Shown in pieces: positions 9,386 to 19,574 of a stretch of 64,000 nucleotides of DNA. Source of the DNA: a virus. Position numbers and translations under genes: made by a program. The DNA lies in IMG/VR virus record IMGVR_UViG_3300013005_000001, positions 1 through 64,000 of that record; one strand, written 5' to 3'. Position 1 is the first letter of the stretch. Each line of letters begins with the position of its first letter. The notes under the pieces are model-generated. The model was not told the origin of the DNA and made no database searches. It was given only the letters and a program-made list of their open reading frames with translations.

Positions 9386-12042
9386 TTTAGGCAATTTCAT
9401 ATCCTCTTTTGGTTCCAACTCCAGAAAAGCTGTTTCTTCGGTACTCCAAGATTCTAGATTAGAAAAGCAAGAACTTGGAAGAATGATAAATAAGGTATCA
9501 TCTTTTGTTTCAGCTGGCGATTATATCCCACTCTACGTCTCCCTGCTTAGTGAGATGGACAGAGCTCCAATGATAGACTTCTTTAGGGATATGGAATTAA
9601 AAATAAAAACTTTATACAATATTTCTTCCACCCTATCAGTCTTAGGTTCTTCTATGGAGAATATATTCGGTGGAGAAATTAAAAAAATAGAAAATGATTT
9701 AGCTTATTTAAACTCTTATATAGATAATTACTCATTCCTATCACGGAGAAGACGATTTATATAATCTTAATTTTGTTGAAAACTTTGATAATGATCAAAA
9801 TCTTTATTTATATGATAAGACTGCTCCATTAACTAGGATCCCAGATAGAAGTGGGAATGAATTTTCCAGTTTAGAAAGAGCTTATGTAGATTCATTTACT
9901 GGTTCATTAAAATTTTCTTCAAAAATAGAAGAAACTCTAGTTAGCATAGAACAAAATGACATTAAGTCAATTAATTTTTATACTAATTTTCCAGCAGAAA
10001 ACATTAGTAGTGATACAGGCATTAAGAATATTATAACTGGAAGTTCTAACAACTCTTGGAATTTAACAATAAAATCTCCATCTGTTATTAATAATTCAAT
10101 ATTTTCTCAAGCTCAATTTCAAAGTTTCAACGCAGACTCATCTGGTATAGTTGGCGCAGAAGTAGCAGTGTCCGTAGAACTGCTAAGAAGTGTTGACGCA
10201 GAAAGGATAAGGATTTCTCCAAATATTGGGCAGGGACTGTACATCACTCAAATTGTTTTAGACAAAGAAACCGCAAATGGTGCAAGTCCTTTGAATAGTA
10301 AAATATCCATATTAAATGCACCTATGTATGTAGATAGGAATTTGGATATAGACTTTGCTGAAACAAAAATTAAAGGCTTTATTATTTTCTTTAAACAGAA
10401 AAATTACAAGAGAACAAAGCTTGCACCAATTCAATCTGAATTAAATTCTAAGCTTGTTTCTGTGTTAACAAAAAGTTTAAGAAGTGAAAAGAAAAAAAAT
10501 CATGATTTGTTACAAGATTATGTATTGACTTTCTTCTTAAAAGATTCAAACAAGAATTATATATTAAGAAATAAAAATATATATAACTATGATTATACTA
10601 AGTATTATCCAGTAGAGCAATCAAAAAAAGAAATAAATTTATTAAAAGAAATAAAAAAAGATGTTTCTCCATCTGATCTTGAATCTAAGAATCTATTTAA
10701 AAATTCTGACTTTATTTCAAATATGGTTTTTGCTATTGTATCTTATTCGTTGGGGGCAAAGTTTAGGGGATTAAACTCTAGTACTTATATAGAATCAAAT
10801 CTTCTTTCAAATGTAAAGTCAGTAGGAAATTATACCTCTGGTGGGATGATCCCGGTGGGAGATTCAAACATCTCAGAAAACAACGTCCACTTATTAAAGG
10901 AGACTTACTCTGCCTTTAATAAAGCTGATGCATTAGATGGTATGAATAATATAGAAAAAACAAACCTGTATGAATATATGTTTTCAATAAAAAATATATC
11001 ATTATTTACAACCGATAATATAGTCAGAATAGCTCAGCAGACTCCCTACGTTGTAAGGTCTAACTTTGTAAGCAAGAAGATAAGACTTGAAGGCAAGCCA
11101 CTTTCAGTTAAGATGATGACCAACTACTTAAATAGAACAGTATCTTCCTCTAATGACATGTCCGATCCAACATCTGTAGAATTTAGTGTCACAGTAAAGG
11201 ATAATCCAGTTACAGAATCAGACTGGCATCCAATTATGCCCTATACTGAAAAAGAGATAAAAGCAGAATTGATGATATTTAATCCATCGGATCAAAAAGC
11301 TAAATTTAGGTTTGCACCAAAACAAGAAACAGTTTCCTTGTACGAGGATGGAAAATTACTATTATCGTCAGCCTATACAATTACTGGAATATACCTTTCC
11401 GTAGCTAGTAGGAAGCCTAATTCAATATATGTTTGTAATTATCAGCCAATTAATGAGGCTACAAGCAAAGAAATATCATTATTCTCAAGGAACCTTTCTT
11501 CTCCGGTTCTTTCAACCTATTCATCAGAGGGTAAAAATGGAGAAAGATTTACTAGTTTAAACTATGATAACTCAGCAACCTTGTCTCAAACGCCATACAT
11601 AGACAGATCTAAATTCTCTAACGCATCCTATAGCTCATATAGTGGCACTGTCACTTCTTCTAATAGTTCATTTGGAAACTTTGATTACTCATCATATTCT
11701 CCCGTTAAAGTAGTATTTGATGATGGAACAGTGGCTAAGAATATAAGTAATTACATATTAACTGACACTCAGGTGCCTTCATTCGAAGACAGAAGTGATT
11801 ACTGCTTTATACATTATGATAATACATTAATATTTAATCAAAAAATTAATACACCATTTAGAGTTATGTACGAATACGTACCAGATATATTTAGATATAG
11901 AGTTGTATTTAGAACTTTAAACACTACACAGGAAAACTTTTCTGTTGATAGATTAATTTTTAAATTTTCTTCTGAAAAAGAAGACGCAATAACCAATAAT
12001 TTTATTAGATATGATAACATATTTAAGTCAAAGTTAATATAA
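9375..12042 (+). CDS. Tail/baseplate protein read through a +1 frameshift at CGG (9744)
   Basis: Two frames make one gene. The first reads from ATG 9375 (123 codons) to the codon CGG at 9744; unshifted it would stop at 9764 after an Arg-rich nonsense tail. Skipping the C of CGG gives GGA and an open frame to 12042, about 888 residues in all, with the junction reading SFLS-GEDDLYNLNF. The downstream frame is open for 141 codons before any start-like codon, so a separate second gene is unlikely. The product has a helical N-terminus (SSTLSVLGSSMENIFGG region) and a beta-rich remainder, like the next two genes, and is probably a paralogous tail component. No other break is present. Confidence 0.75.
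9744..9747 (+). other. +1 frameshift site CGGA (site 1)
   Basis: The in-frame codons are TCA CGG AGA. Reading TCA, skipping C and continuing with GGA GAA GAC restores the frame that runs to 12042. The +1 frame is only open from 9724 onward, so the shift must occur between 9724 and the stop at 9764. The CGG is the only codon there shared with the other breaks in the window. Confidence 0.8.
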
Positions 12043-12050
12043 GGAATCTT

Positions 12051-14540
12051 ATGGCTCAATTATCAACAGACACATTAGCTTATGCTCAGGTAATAAATAG
12101 TGTACAAACCTTTATAGCCAACTATGTAGAGAATAAAAACGTTTCTCCAAAAGATTTTGACACGGCATACCAGAAGCTCATATCAACTATAAGAAAATCA
12201 ATTACTGGTCCAATATCTAAACTGGACTTAATCAATAAAGGAGAAATACCATCTTCACTAAGGTTTAATGAGTTTACTAAAAAGATAACCGATGATATCA
12301 ATATCATCAATCATCAGTTTGACTCTCTTGCTGCTAACTATGTTTCGTCATTTAATAATCTTCATGATGAGATTGAGTCGGAAAAAGCATCACTACAAAG
12401 GATTAAATCTAAGATAGGTGCTCTTGAATTGTACTCCGGAAGCACTTCTAACAACATCACATACTTGGGTGACTTATTAAATAACATGGATCTTGTCGAC
12501 GCTAATAAGTCTACAAATATTTCTCTCTGTGATATATCTGATGGGATAGCGACCCTTCCTAAAAAAGAAATTAAAAAGTGGAGATCAAGTATTTCCATTT
12601 ATAATAAAAACTTTAATAATTTAAATACACAAAAAAATAATGACGTCCTTGGTGTATCAAATGGATTAAGTGGATGCAGTTTTATATACAGTAACCAGTC
12701 ATTAGGTAGTGTACAGAAGCCATTTTTGTTTGAAAAAGATTCTACAATTACAAAATCAGATCCAATAAAGATGATAGATGAAAGTCCTGTATCATTTTTT
12801 GAATATGAAGCCCTGTCTGTAGACAGATCTGGCAAACCTAGGTATGAGTTCCAGTACTTGTCAGGCTCAGAAGTTATAGATTGGTCTGATTTTGATCCCA
12901 CTAGACCGTTAAAATTAACAGTGGAGCTTAAGTCATCTTCTGCTGCTGGTGATTACATAAATTATATTTCGTTGATACCATTTTTTGGATATGATGATTT
13001 AACCCTTAATGCTCAGATTAAGAATATTCAAGTGACTTCTATTAAGCTGCACAATACAAATACCACTGATGCCCCATTAGAGGTGATAAATGAAGGTCCA
13101 GTTTTTATTGGAGCCGACATATCGGGCGCTAATATATCAAATTATAAGAACTATTTTTACAATAAGGGAATATTTAGATTTCCCGAAACATTGGCCAACA
13201 GGGTTTACATTACATTTGAACAACCAGTTTTTCAAACGGTAAGCATAAAGCATGCCTACTGGACTCCCTATGACTCTGTAAATTATCGAAACCTTTCTCC
13301 TGCACCAGGGACAGTAGCTACTACAGAAGTAAAGACTTGGAACAACCAAGATAGGTTTGATCCAACAGCTACCGGAGTCTTGCCACAAGGAGCTACTTCA
13401 ATAACATGGAATAAAGCAGCCGTAATGCCAACGCTAGAAGCTCCAAATCAAATCAAGGGAAATACAAACCAATCAGTAAAAATTGATTTAACATATTTGA
13501 CAACTTCTGATATAAACAACCCAGCCATGAAATTAACAAAAGGTTCAGAGTTCGTTTACTTCTATAATAAACAAACTCTTGGTGGCATAGAATTCTATAC
13601 CTTCAAAAGATCTGCAAGTATTAATATAAGTGAAGCAGTTCTACGAACCACCAAAAGTTTAATGACAGCAAACACTCCATGCGTACTTCTAGAGGACAAT
13701 AAAATATTACAGGACGTAAAGATTGATGTTGAAAATGTTTCTATAACTGCAGCACCATCTCAGGTCATAACAATAAAGTGTCTAGAGAGGCACGGTTTTT
13801 TAGCTGGGGCATTTGTGTTCATAAATGGTCTAGTCTCCACAGCATCTTTCAGTGGAGTGTACACAGTTGCTTCCAAAGTAGATGATTTTACTTTTACTGT
13901 GGTAAATAACAATACGGAAACCCTCCCTGTCTTAGCCTTGCAACCTGCATTAACTCTTGCGTGCTACCCATGTTATACAAAGGTTACGCTAGATAGTACG
14001 ACACCTCCTGCTACGGTATCTAATCTTTCTATCGTGACTGTTACGGCAAGACAGAGTAAGAATAATACAGAATCAATTTGGCTTAAAAGAAACTATGAGT
14101 ATCTTCCGGCTAGAAGAGCGAGTTTGGGAATTAGGGATATTTTCTTAGGAAGAGAAATATACTTAGAATCCGCTGAGATTATATCTAAACCGTTCTACGT
14201 AAATAAAGACGTTGACCTATTAAGTATAGAGGTTGCAGAATACGTTCCTCAGTCAAATGAATCTAGAACATCTATAGATTACTATATAAGCGTAGACGAC
14301 GGATTAAAATGGATACAAGTATCTCCAATGAAAAAGAATTTTGTTGGCATACCAGAGATATTATCTTTTAATCAAAATCTAGATAATACTAATATGCTTC
14401 CTCAAATAGCTTATTATAATACTCCAGAAATTCCAAGTCCAATAAAATCAATAAGATTTAGAGCAATAATGAAAAAAGCAAAGACCGGAAATTCTACTCC
14501 CATTTTAGGATCATACAAAATAGGTATAAGGTTTAAATAA
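12051..14540 (+). CDS. Tail/baseplate protein with N-terminal coiled coil
   Basis: An 829-residue protein with a good ribosome site (AAGGA) before ATG 12051. Residues about 85-135 form a heptad-like helix (DEIESEKASLQRIKSKIGAL). The rest is beta-rich. The last residues (TPILGSYKIGIRFK) resemble the end of the next protein (APSINSYRIKFKH), which suggests duplication of a common C-terminal beta domain. Nothing in the frame is broken. It lies in a tight run of virion genes (1-8 base gaps). Enzyme motifs are not visible; a structural role is inferred. Confidence 0.7.
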   Translation: MAQLSTDTLAYAQVINSVQTFIANYVENKNVSPKDFDTAYQKLISTIRKSITGPISKLDLINKGEIPSSLRFNEFTKKITDDINIINHQFDSLAANYVSSFNNLHDEIESEKASLQRIKSKIGALELYSGSTSNNITYLGDLLNNMDLVDANKSTNISLCDISDGIATLPKKEIKKWRSSISIYNKNFNNLNTQKNNDVLGVSNGLSGCSFIYSNQSLGSVQKPFLFEKDSTITKSDPIKMIDESPVSFFEYEALSVDRSGKPRYEFQYLSGSEVIDWSDFDPTRPLKLTVELKSSSAAGDYINYISLIPFFGYDDLTLNAQIKNIQVTSIKLHNTNTTDAPLEVINEGPVFIGADISGANISNYKNYFYNKGIFRFPETLANRVYITFEQPVFQTVSIKHAYWTPYDSVNYRNLSPAPGTVATTEVKTWNNQDRFDPTATGVLPQGATSITWNKAAVMPTLEAPNQIKGNTNQSVKIDLTYLTTSDINNPAMKLTKGSEFVYFYNKQTLGGIEFYTFKRSASINISEAVLRTTKSLMTANTPCVLLEDNKILQDVKIDVENVSITAAPSQVITIKCLERHGFLAGAFVFINGLVSTASFSGVYTVASKVDDFTFTVVNNNTETLPVLALQPALTLACYPCYTKVTLDSTTPPATVSNLSIVTVTARQSKNNTESIWLKRNYEYLPARRASLGIRDIFLGREIYLESAEIISKPFYVNKDVDLLSIEVAEYVPQSNESRTSIDYYISVDDGLKWIQVSPMKKNFVGIPEILSFNQNLDNTNMLPQIAYYNTPEIPSPIKSIRFRAIMKKAKTGNSTPILGSYKIGIRFK

Positions 14541-14541
14541 A

Positions 14542-16764
14542 ATGAGTATAGAAAATATACAAAAAGCAAGATTCTTAAATACTATTTTTAAAATGTATTA
14601 TGCACTTGGTGAAGAGCCAAGTTACAATGATATATCAATTTTGTACGGTCAATACTTTGACAGAAACAGGACTGGACAACCAGTAAGTCTTAATTACGAT
14701 GACTTAAATGCCTCTAACCTTATTGATCACGAAAAGTTAAACAGGATAATGACAACCACATTATTTAATGTCGATGTTCTCTATGATTCTTTTCATGAAG
14801 AAGTCGAAGCATTATATGAGACTGTTTCTTCTTATAAGTTTAGAATAGATCACCTAAGATCTAAGAGGGCAGAGGTTGAGAAGAAGGTGGATGACCATCT
14901 TTTCTCCCTAAAGAACACAGATGGATTCTACTACAGTGTTAGCAACGCTTTTAATGATACTGAAACAACTGACATTTCACTTACTTCAGCTTTAGTTGAT
15001 ACAGAAATTAGAAAAGTTACAATACCAAAATTAGACTCTAGTTTATTTAACTACGTTGCTAACATTCTCAATAAGCCAAACAATGCAACTGTTGAGTTGT
15101 TCTTTGACGGACAAAAGAAAAATGCGCAAACTATAGATTTCAGCAATGCATTTAATGGATTGAGCAATTCTAGATGGTCATATACATCATCAGATCAAAC
15201 AAGTGGTTATAATTCTAGTTCAATTGGCGTTTGTGTTTTGAAGATAACAGTACCCATAGAAAGCTCTAGTCAAAACGGTATATCTGTAGTTGAAGGTAGA
15301 TTGGTATCTACAAAGCAAGTAGATACTTCAGTGCTCTTAGTGGACAGTGCAGATAGGGCAAAGTCTGTTTTTGCTAGCAAGTCTGGATCATCTGACTACG
15401 ATGTTTTTTCTTTTCATTTTGATCCAAAAGTTTGTTCTAGCGTAGAAATATATTTAACCAAGGTTGAGCCAGACTATGTCAGTACTGATACAAACCAATC
15501 CCTAAAATATACCTATGGCTTTACAATAGATGAACTAGTTATATCATCGCCATATTATGATTCTTCCGCTATATATGTTAGCAATCCGGTATCTATACCA
15601 GCAGAACAAAACAGCTCCATTATGATAGACGCAGTCTCCATAGAAACAGATGACAACATACCTTCAGGATGTAATATAAATTATTACATTGCAGAGGATG
15701 TTTCTGGTGCAGATCAGTTAAACGATTTTAATTGGTTTCCGATATCTCCGACTAATGCTAGTGGATCGCTGAACGAAAAAATTGTAAACTTTAATGGAGC
15801 TGCACTAAGGTCTAGGAATGTGATAGAGCCAATACAAAACTCTATACTTCCTACTGATACTGAGCTTGTTAGAATTCCTAGAACTACAGCAAATCGTAAT
15901 CCAATAGAATCATACTTCTATCAGAATGACTATAATAACATAGGATTTAATCTATATAGATTTGCAAAAATGCCAACTGGAATAGACCCAATCACTCCAT
16001 ATATTTTAGAGAACGTAAATAGCAATCAGATAAAGATGAACATAGTTTCAGGAAGTTCTTTAAACCAGTCTGGTTGGCAAGAAGTTTTGTCTGGATATAG
16101 AAGCGATATAATACCCACCTTCTCTACCAGGTCAGTTCCAAACAGTCAAGAATTTTTTTCTACTGGATCAAGCGAAATAAATTATGGAAGTATTCATTTA
16201 GCTACAAACATTCATAGCCAAGCAGCAAGTACAATTACTAAGAATTTTTTGAAATCAATAGATGCTCAATACTGGGATATTGAAATTTATCTAAATGGAT
16301 CCTTGTTATCGAAAATAGAACCAGGTATTCTATCAAAATCTGTAACGTGGAATCTTCGTTCAGGTCAAAATAGTTTGGTTATTATAATTAATAAATCTAC
16401 AAACGGATCAAACGGAACAGAAACTTCCTTTATTGGATCCTTCAGCCTTTTTGATGGACTATCTATTTTAAATGTACCAGGAATAAAAGTCTATCAAGAT
16501 TATTTATTCCATGTAAAAATAGAAGACTTAAGGAATCTATATTCTAATACAGATAATGTTTTTTCAATAATTAATTATGAAAACAATAAAGAAATAGTAT
16601 ACAGAAGAGAAAAAGAAATAGGCGTTGGAAGCGTAGTATACTATTATGAAAATTTAAATAATGGAATTACAACATTAAGATTAAGAGCTGATCTAATGCG
16701 AGGTAAAGAAAATGCATACTCAGCACCATCTATAAACTCTTACAGAATCAAATTTAAGCACTAG
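14542..16764 (+). CDS. Tail/baseplate protein, paralogue of the preceding gene
   Basis: A 740-residue protein starting one base after the previous stop. The N-terminus has a long helix around residues 85-120 (FHEEVEALYETVSSYKFRID, then KRAEVEKKVDDH), followed by beta-rich sequence. The overall plan and the C-terminal SYRIKFKH motif match the 829-residue protein upstream. Such runs of similar helix-plus-beta proteins are typical of multi-component baseplates. I recognise no named family. Confidence 0.68.
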   Translation: MSIENIQKARFLNTIFKMYYALGEEPSYNDISILYGQYFDRNRTGQPVSLNYDDLNASNLIDHEKLNRIMTTTLFNVDVLYDSFHEEVEALYETVSSYKFRIDHLRSKRAEVEKKVDDHLFSLKNTDGFYYSVSNAFNDTETTDISLTSALVDTEIRKVTIPKLDSSLFNYVANILNKPNNATVELFFDGQKKNAQTIDFSNAFNGLSNSRWSYTSSDQTSGYNSSSIGVCVLKITVPIESSSQNGISVVEGRLVSTKQVDTSVLLVDSADRAKSVFASKSGSSDYDVFSFHFDPKVCSSVEIYLTKVEPDYVSTDTNQSLKYTYGFTIDELVISSPYYDSSAIYVSNPVSIPAEQNSSIMIDAVSIETDDNIPSGCNINYYIAEDVSGADQLNDFNWFPISPTNASGSLNEKIVNFNGAALRSRNVIEPIQNSILPTDTELVRIPRTTANRNPIESYFYQNDYNNIGFNLYRFAKMPTGIDPITPYILENVNSNQIKMNIVSGSSLNQSGWQEVLSGYRSDIIPTFSTRSVPNSQEFFSTGSSEINYGSIHLATNIHSQAASTITKNFLKSIDAQYWDIEIYLNGSLLSKIEPGILSKSVTWNLRSGQNSLVIIINKSTNGSNGTETSFIGSFSLFDGLSILNVPGIKVYQDYLFHVKIEDLRNLYSNTDNVFSIINYENNKEIVYRREKEIGVGSVVYYYENLNNGITTLRLRADLMRGKENAYSAPSINSYRIKFKH

Positions 16765-16771
16765 GTATATC

Positions 16772-17203
16772 ATGACAAAAAGTTATTCAGAATTAAACAG
16801 GAAAAATTTGGTATTAGAACCAAACTTGTCTAGACAAAGGTTGGCATTTAGAGGTCCTATACCTTCAAATGTTTTGAACTTGCACTATGATCAGTTTATG
16901 GTAGACTGCGCAAGGCTCTCCAAGATGGCAGACGAGGTAGATTCTAGGGCTGATCAATTGTCCATTGACTATGCAAATGATTTCAGTTTGGCCACCCCGG
17001 ACTACTATATAGATGCAGAGTTATCGTCCAAGGTGTATAATACCTATAGTTATTATGATCACAATCAAGACGAACAGACTGTTAATACAGAGTCTTTTTT
17101 AGAAAATTTAGAATTTAAAAAATATGGAATTAATTCATCAATAATAAATTTATTAAATAATAAAATAAATATGTTAGAAGATTTAATTGGAAAAAAGGAA
17201 TAA
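16772..17203 (+). CDS. Small virion-region protein, unknown
   Basis: A 143-residue protein in the tail operon, 7 bases after the previous stop. It is mostly helical, with polar N-terminal sequence and an Asn/Ile/Leu/Lys-rich C-terminus. No family is recognised. Its position between baseplate-type genes suggests a small assembly or connector role, which is inference only. Confidence 0.6.
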   Translation: MTKSYSELNRKNLVLEPNLSRQRLAFRGPIPSNVLNLHYDQFMVDCARLSKMADEVDSRADQLSIDYANDFSLATPDYYIDAELSSKVYNTYSYYDHNQDEQTVNTESFLENLEFKKYGINSSIINLLNNKINMLEDLIGKKE

Positions 17204-17209
17204 TTTAAA

Positions 17210-18475
17210 GTGTCAGAATTTATATACACAGAAAAAAAATCTCAACAGCACCATGGTCCAATCTCTAGTACAGATTTTAATACCAGGGTTGAACAAAATT
17301 ATTCAGACCTATTATACCTATACAACAAATATGGTATTCTAGACAAAAAAATAGCAGAGATAATAGAGAGAGTTGTAAAAGAAAACCTATTTCTAACATC
17401 TGCCTTAAACGATTTAGTAGACAGGGTAAGGGCTATGGAAAGCCTAAGCACCAACCAGATGTCTCTATATTCAAAGTCCCAAATAGACCTAACTCCATTT
17501 GCTGGAACAGAGTATTCCGTAGGAGCAGATCAACTACTTGACTATAATGAATATTACAATCAGGCTACCCTACCTAAGATTACAGGATCTTCTTTCTCTA
17601 AGATAAAATTCATTAGTGCCACAAAAGGACAGGTAATACCAGACTTCCTGCAGACGAGAATAGACAATGCTCTTTCTGGTGGAGACTCTAACGGTGCAGT
17701 TATAGACACAACCCCTGTTCAGTATGCTTTTTTAAACCAACCAGATAAGATATGGAGAAGAAACGTAATATTGAATGAGGCTAACCCATTGGGTGTCAGC
17801 TTGTATCTTTATGTTAGAATTCCATCTGGATCAATGGGTTCATCATTGGCAAACTGCATAACACTGGTGCCACACCCAGCTAGTGGCGTTAATGTGGTTA
17901 AGGTAGAATATACTACTTCGCCAAATCCATCTCTTTCCGATAAGGATAATTATCTGCCTGTTAATCCGGGGTATTACGACGGTCAATACGATGCAATAGG
18001 TAAGGTGGCCCCTGGTGGATGGTCAACTGTAGGTTCTGACACAATACATAATTCAGGTCCACTTAACTTTTACTTCGCTGAAAAAAATATAACTGCCGTT
18101 AGAGTACTGTTAAGACAAAAGAGTTATGTAATAGAAAATGACAAGTACGTATACACTTATGGTCTATCCAATATGGACGTTAGATATGATAAGTTTATGC
18201 CTACTGGAAAAACCTTTATTAAATTTACTGCACCTGACGGAAAAACCATCAATGAGATATTAAATGTTTCACCAAAGATATACAATGTTCCACAATCTCA
18301 GGTCTCTCAGATATCTTCCTATAGGGTTTTCTATCCAAGTGGAGGAACATATGGCCCAAATTCAAATACCGGGACTTCAAGTCACGTCTATATAGAGCTA
18401 ACCATGTCCATGGCAGACAATAAGATACCACCGGTTCTTTCAGACTTAATTATCCAGGCGGATTATAATCTTTAA
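17210..18475 (+). CDS. Tail-associated protein with helical N-terminus
   Basis: A 421-residue protein starting at GTG, preceded by an AATTTAAA stretch with only a weak ribosome site. Residues about 35-80 are a helical segment (ILDKKIAEIIERVVKEN, then LNDLVDRVRAMESL), followed by beta-rich sequence ending PPVLSDLIIQADYNL. This again follows the helix-then-beta plan of the previous tail proteins. It is the last gene before a short intergenic region with a possible promoter. Function is inferred from context. Confidence 0.65.
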   Translation: MSEFIYTEKKSQQHHGPISSTDFNTRVEQNYSDLLYLYNKYGILDKKIAEIIERVVKENLFLTSALNDLVDRVRAMESLSTNQMSLYSKSQIDLTPFAGTEYSVGADQLLDYNEYYNQATLPKITGSSFSKIKFISATKGQVIPDFLQTRIDNALSGGDSNGAVIDTTPVQYAFLNQPDKIWRRNVILNEANPLGVSLYLYVRIPSGSMGSSLANCITLVPHPASGVNVVKVEYTTSPNPSLSDKDNYLPVNPGYYDGQYDAIGKVAPGGWSTVGSDTIHNSGPLNFYFAEKNITAVRVLLRQKSYVIENDKYVYTYGLSNMDVRYDKFMPTGKTFIKFTAPDGKTINEILNVSPKIYNVPQSQVSQISSYRVFYPSGGTYGPNSNTGTSSHVYIELTMSMADNKIPPVLSDLIIQADYNL

Positions 18476-18538
18476 TTGTTGCAAAAAGGCCTCAATCTTT
18501 TTACTATAACACTGTAAGGTTTCTATAAGGAGAGCAAA
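18476..18538 (+). promoter_or_regulatory. Intergenic promoter candidate and strong ribosome site
   Basis: This 63-base gap holds TACTATAACA (a possible -10 box near 18507) and ends in a near-ideal Shine-Dalgarno AAGGAG 7 bases before ATG 18539. It probably gives the next gene separate, strong expression, as expected for an abundant virion protein. Confidence 0.45.
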
Positions 18539-19174
18539 ATGGCAACTGCGTATGTAGGTCCAAGACCTATTTTAAGGGGTGTAGACTCCGACGATATGGT
18601 TAATCCATATACAACAATGACCGGCAAAACTAAGGGTACTGGAACGTATTCTTACTATCCGCTGTATAATACCAGCCAACTTTTAACCGGTGCACCAGAT
18701 AATCATCACGTACCTGGCACTGGTTACTTCCCAGGTGATGTATTTATGTCACAAATCTTTAGAGGTAGTGTATTCTACATTCACCCACTTTCTGGAACAT
18801 TCCCTAACGGCACAGCAACCTATGATGGCGCTAGATTCCGTCCAAGTGAATTCAAAGGCCTCAGTGGATCTGCTGTTTTTGGAGCCACATTCGGTCACCC
18901 AGAAAGAGAAAATGAATACAAGCTTCGCCAGTATACCTTCAAGGGTTTAGCATCAGCAGAAGCGATGAACAACGTTGGGCATGGTCCTAGAACTGATGCA
19001 CAAGGCGCACCTAATACCTTTGGAGTATTTAGACCTGAAGAAGAACATGGTGTAGCAAGCAGCAAAGTTTTCAATGCTACGTTTGGACAAGCAATTCCAA
19101 CCGGCTATAATAATGAGTATGGCAAAAATAAAGTTCAAGAGTGGCGAGGCGTTGCCTCTTCAAAAGCTCTCTAA
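18539..19174 (+). CDS. Probable abundant virion protein (Gly/Tyr/Phe-rich)
   Basis: A 211-residue protein with the best ribosome site of the region. It is rich in Gly, Tyr, Phe and Pro, with a repeated pattern in its C-terminal half: FKGLSGSAVFGATFGHP, FKGLASAEAMNN, HGVASSKVFNATFGQA and WRGVASSKAL. These four partly degenerate copies each pair a (F/W)(K/R)G segment with a S/A-rich turn. The repeats and high-expression signals suggest a decoration, fibre-base or sheath-type component. I do not recognise the family. Confidence 0.6.
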   Translation: MATAYVGPRPILRGVDSDDMVNPYTTMTGKTKGTGTYSYYPLYNTSQLLTGAPDNHHVPGTGYFPGDVFMSQIFRGSVFYIHPLSGTFPNGTATYDGARFRPSEFKGLSGSAVFGATFGHPERENEYKLRQYTFKGLASAEAMNNVGHGPRTDAQGAPNTFGVFRPEEEHGVASSKVFNATFGQAIPTGYNNEYGKNKVQEWRGVASSKAL

Positions 19175-19433
19175 TTACTATTCGTCTCCAATAGTATTGG
19201 ACAAAGACGAAAGAGTATCTGGGTTGTATGCTTGGCTAGCTCTCTTAGCAGCAGTCGCAGCTTACGATGCTTACGCCATAAAGACTAAAAAAGTGGAAAC
19301 GCTAACAAGATTTTTTTGGAGATCAACTGAACACCCAACAAAAAGTTTGGTTCCAATATCTATTTGGCTTTTAGTAACTGGTCATCTATTACTAGAAAAA
19401 AATATTAGAAAGAATAAATTTAATCACTCATAG
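19119..19433 (+). CDS. Small membrane protein, start uncertain
   Basis: A frame overlapping the end of the previous gene, with ATG at 19119; a later non-ATG start is possible. The protein has two hydrophobic segments (AWLALLAAVAAYDAYAI and PISIWLLVTGHLLLEK), so it is predicted to span the membrane twice, with basic ends. It is the last gene before a terminator. No family is recognised; a holin-like or membrane-anchoring role cannot be told apart. Confidence 0.5.
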   Translation: MAKIKFKSGEALPLQKLSNYYSSPIVLDKDERVSGLYAWLALLAAVAAYDAYAIKTKKVETLTRFFWRSTEHPTKSLVPISIWLLVTGHLLLEKNIRKNKFNHS

Positions 19434-19460
19434 CACGCTAGTGCTAGCAAGCATAAACTT

Positions 19461-19475
19461 GTGATATACTATCAC
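19461..19475. promoter_or_regulatory. Palindrome GTGATATACTATCAC over an extended -10
   Basis: A perfect 6-base inverted repeat (GTGATA, three-base centre, TATCAC) contains TGATATACT, which resembles the extended -10 box seen elsewhere in the window (TGATATAAT). A repressor bound here would cover the promoter. The start of transcription would lie near 19478, just upstream of the hairpin at 19489. Confidence 0.45.
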
Positions 19476-19488
19476 AGGCGATCTTACT

Positions 19489-19530
19489 GAATTCCCGCCC
19501 TATAAATTTGGGGCGGGAATTCAATTTTTA
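19489..19530 (+). terminator. Strong rho-independent terminator
   Basis: A perfect 12-base-pair stem, GAATTCCCGCCC with GGGCGGGAATTC, closes a 10-base loop and is followed by AATTTTTA. It ends the structural operon, or attenuates transcripts from the promoter-like palindrome just upstream. Confidence 0.8.
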
Positions 19531-19574
19531 TAACCAAGTTTTATATCTTTAGATGAAGATAAAGAGGATTAACC

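Noticed and set aside
10168-12042. A separate gene starting at about 10168
   Set aside because: The frame is open for 141 codons upstream to the CGG at 9744 with continuous coding character, and no ribosome site or ATG precedes 10168; it is the second part of the shifted gene.
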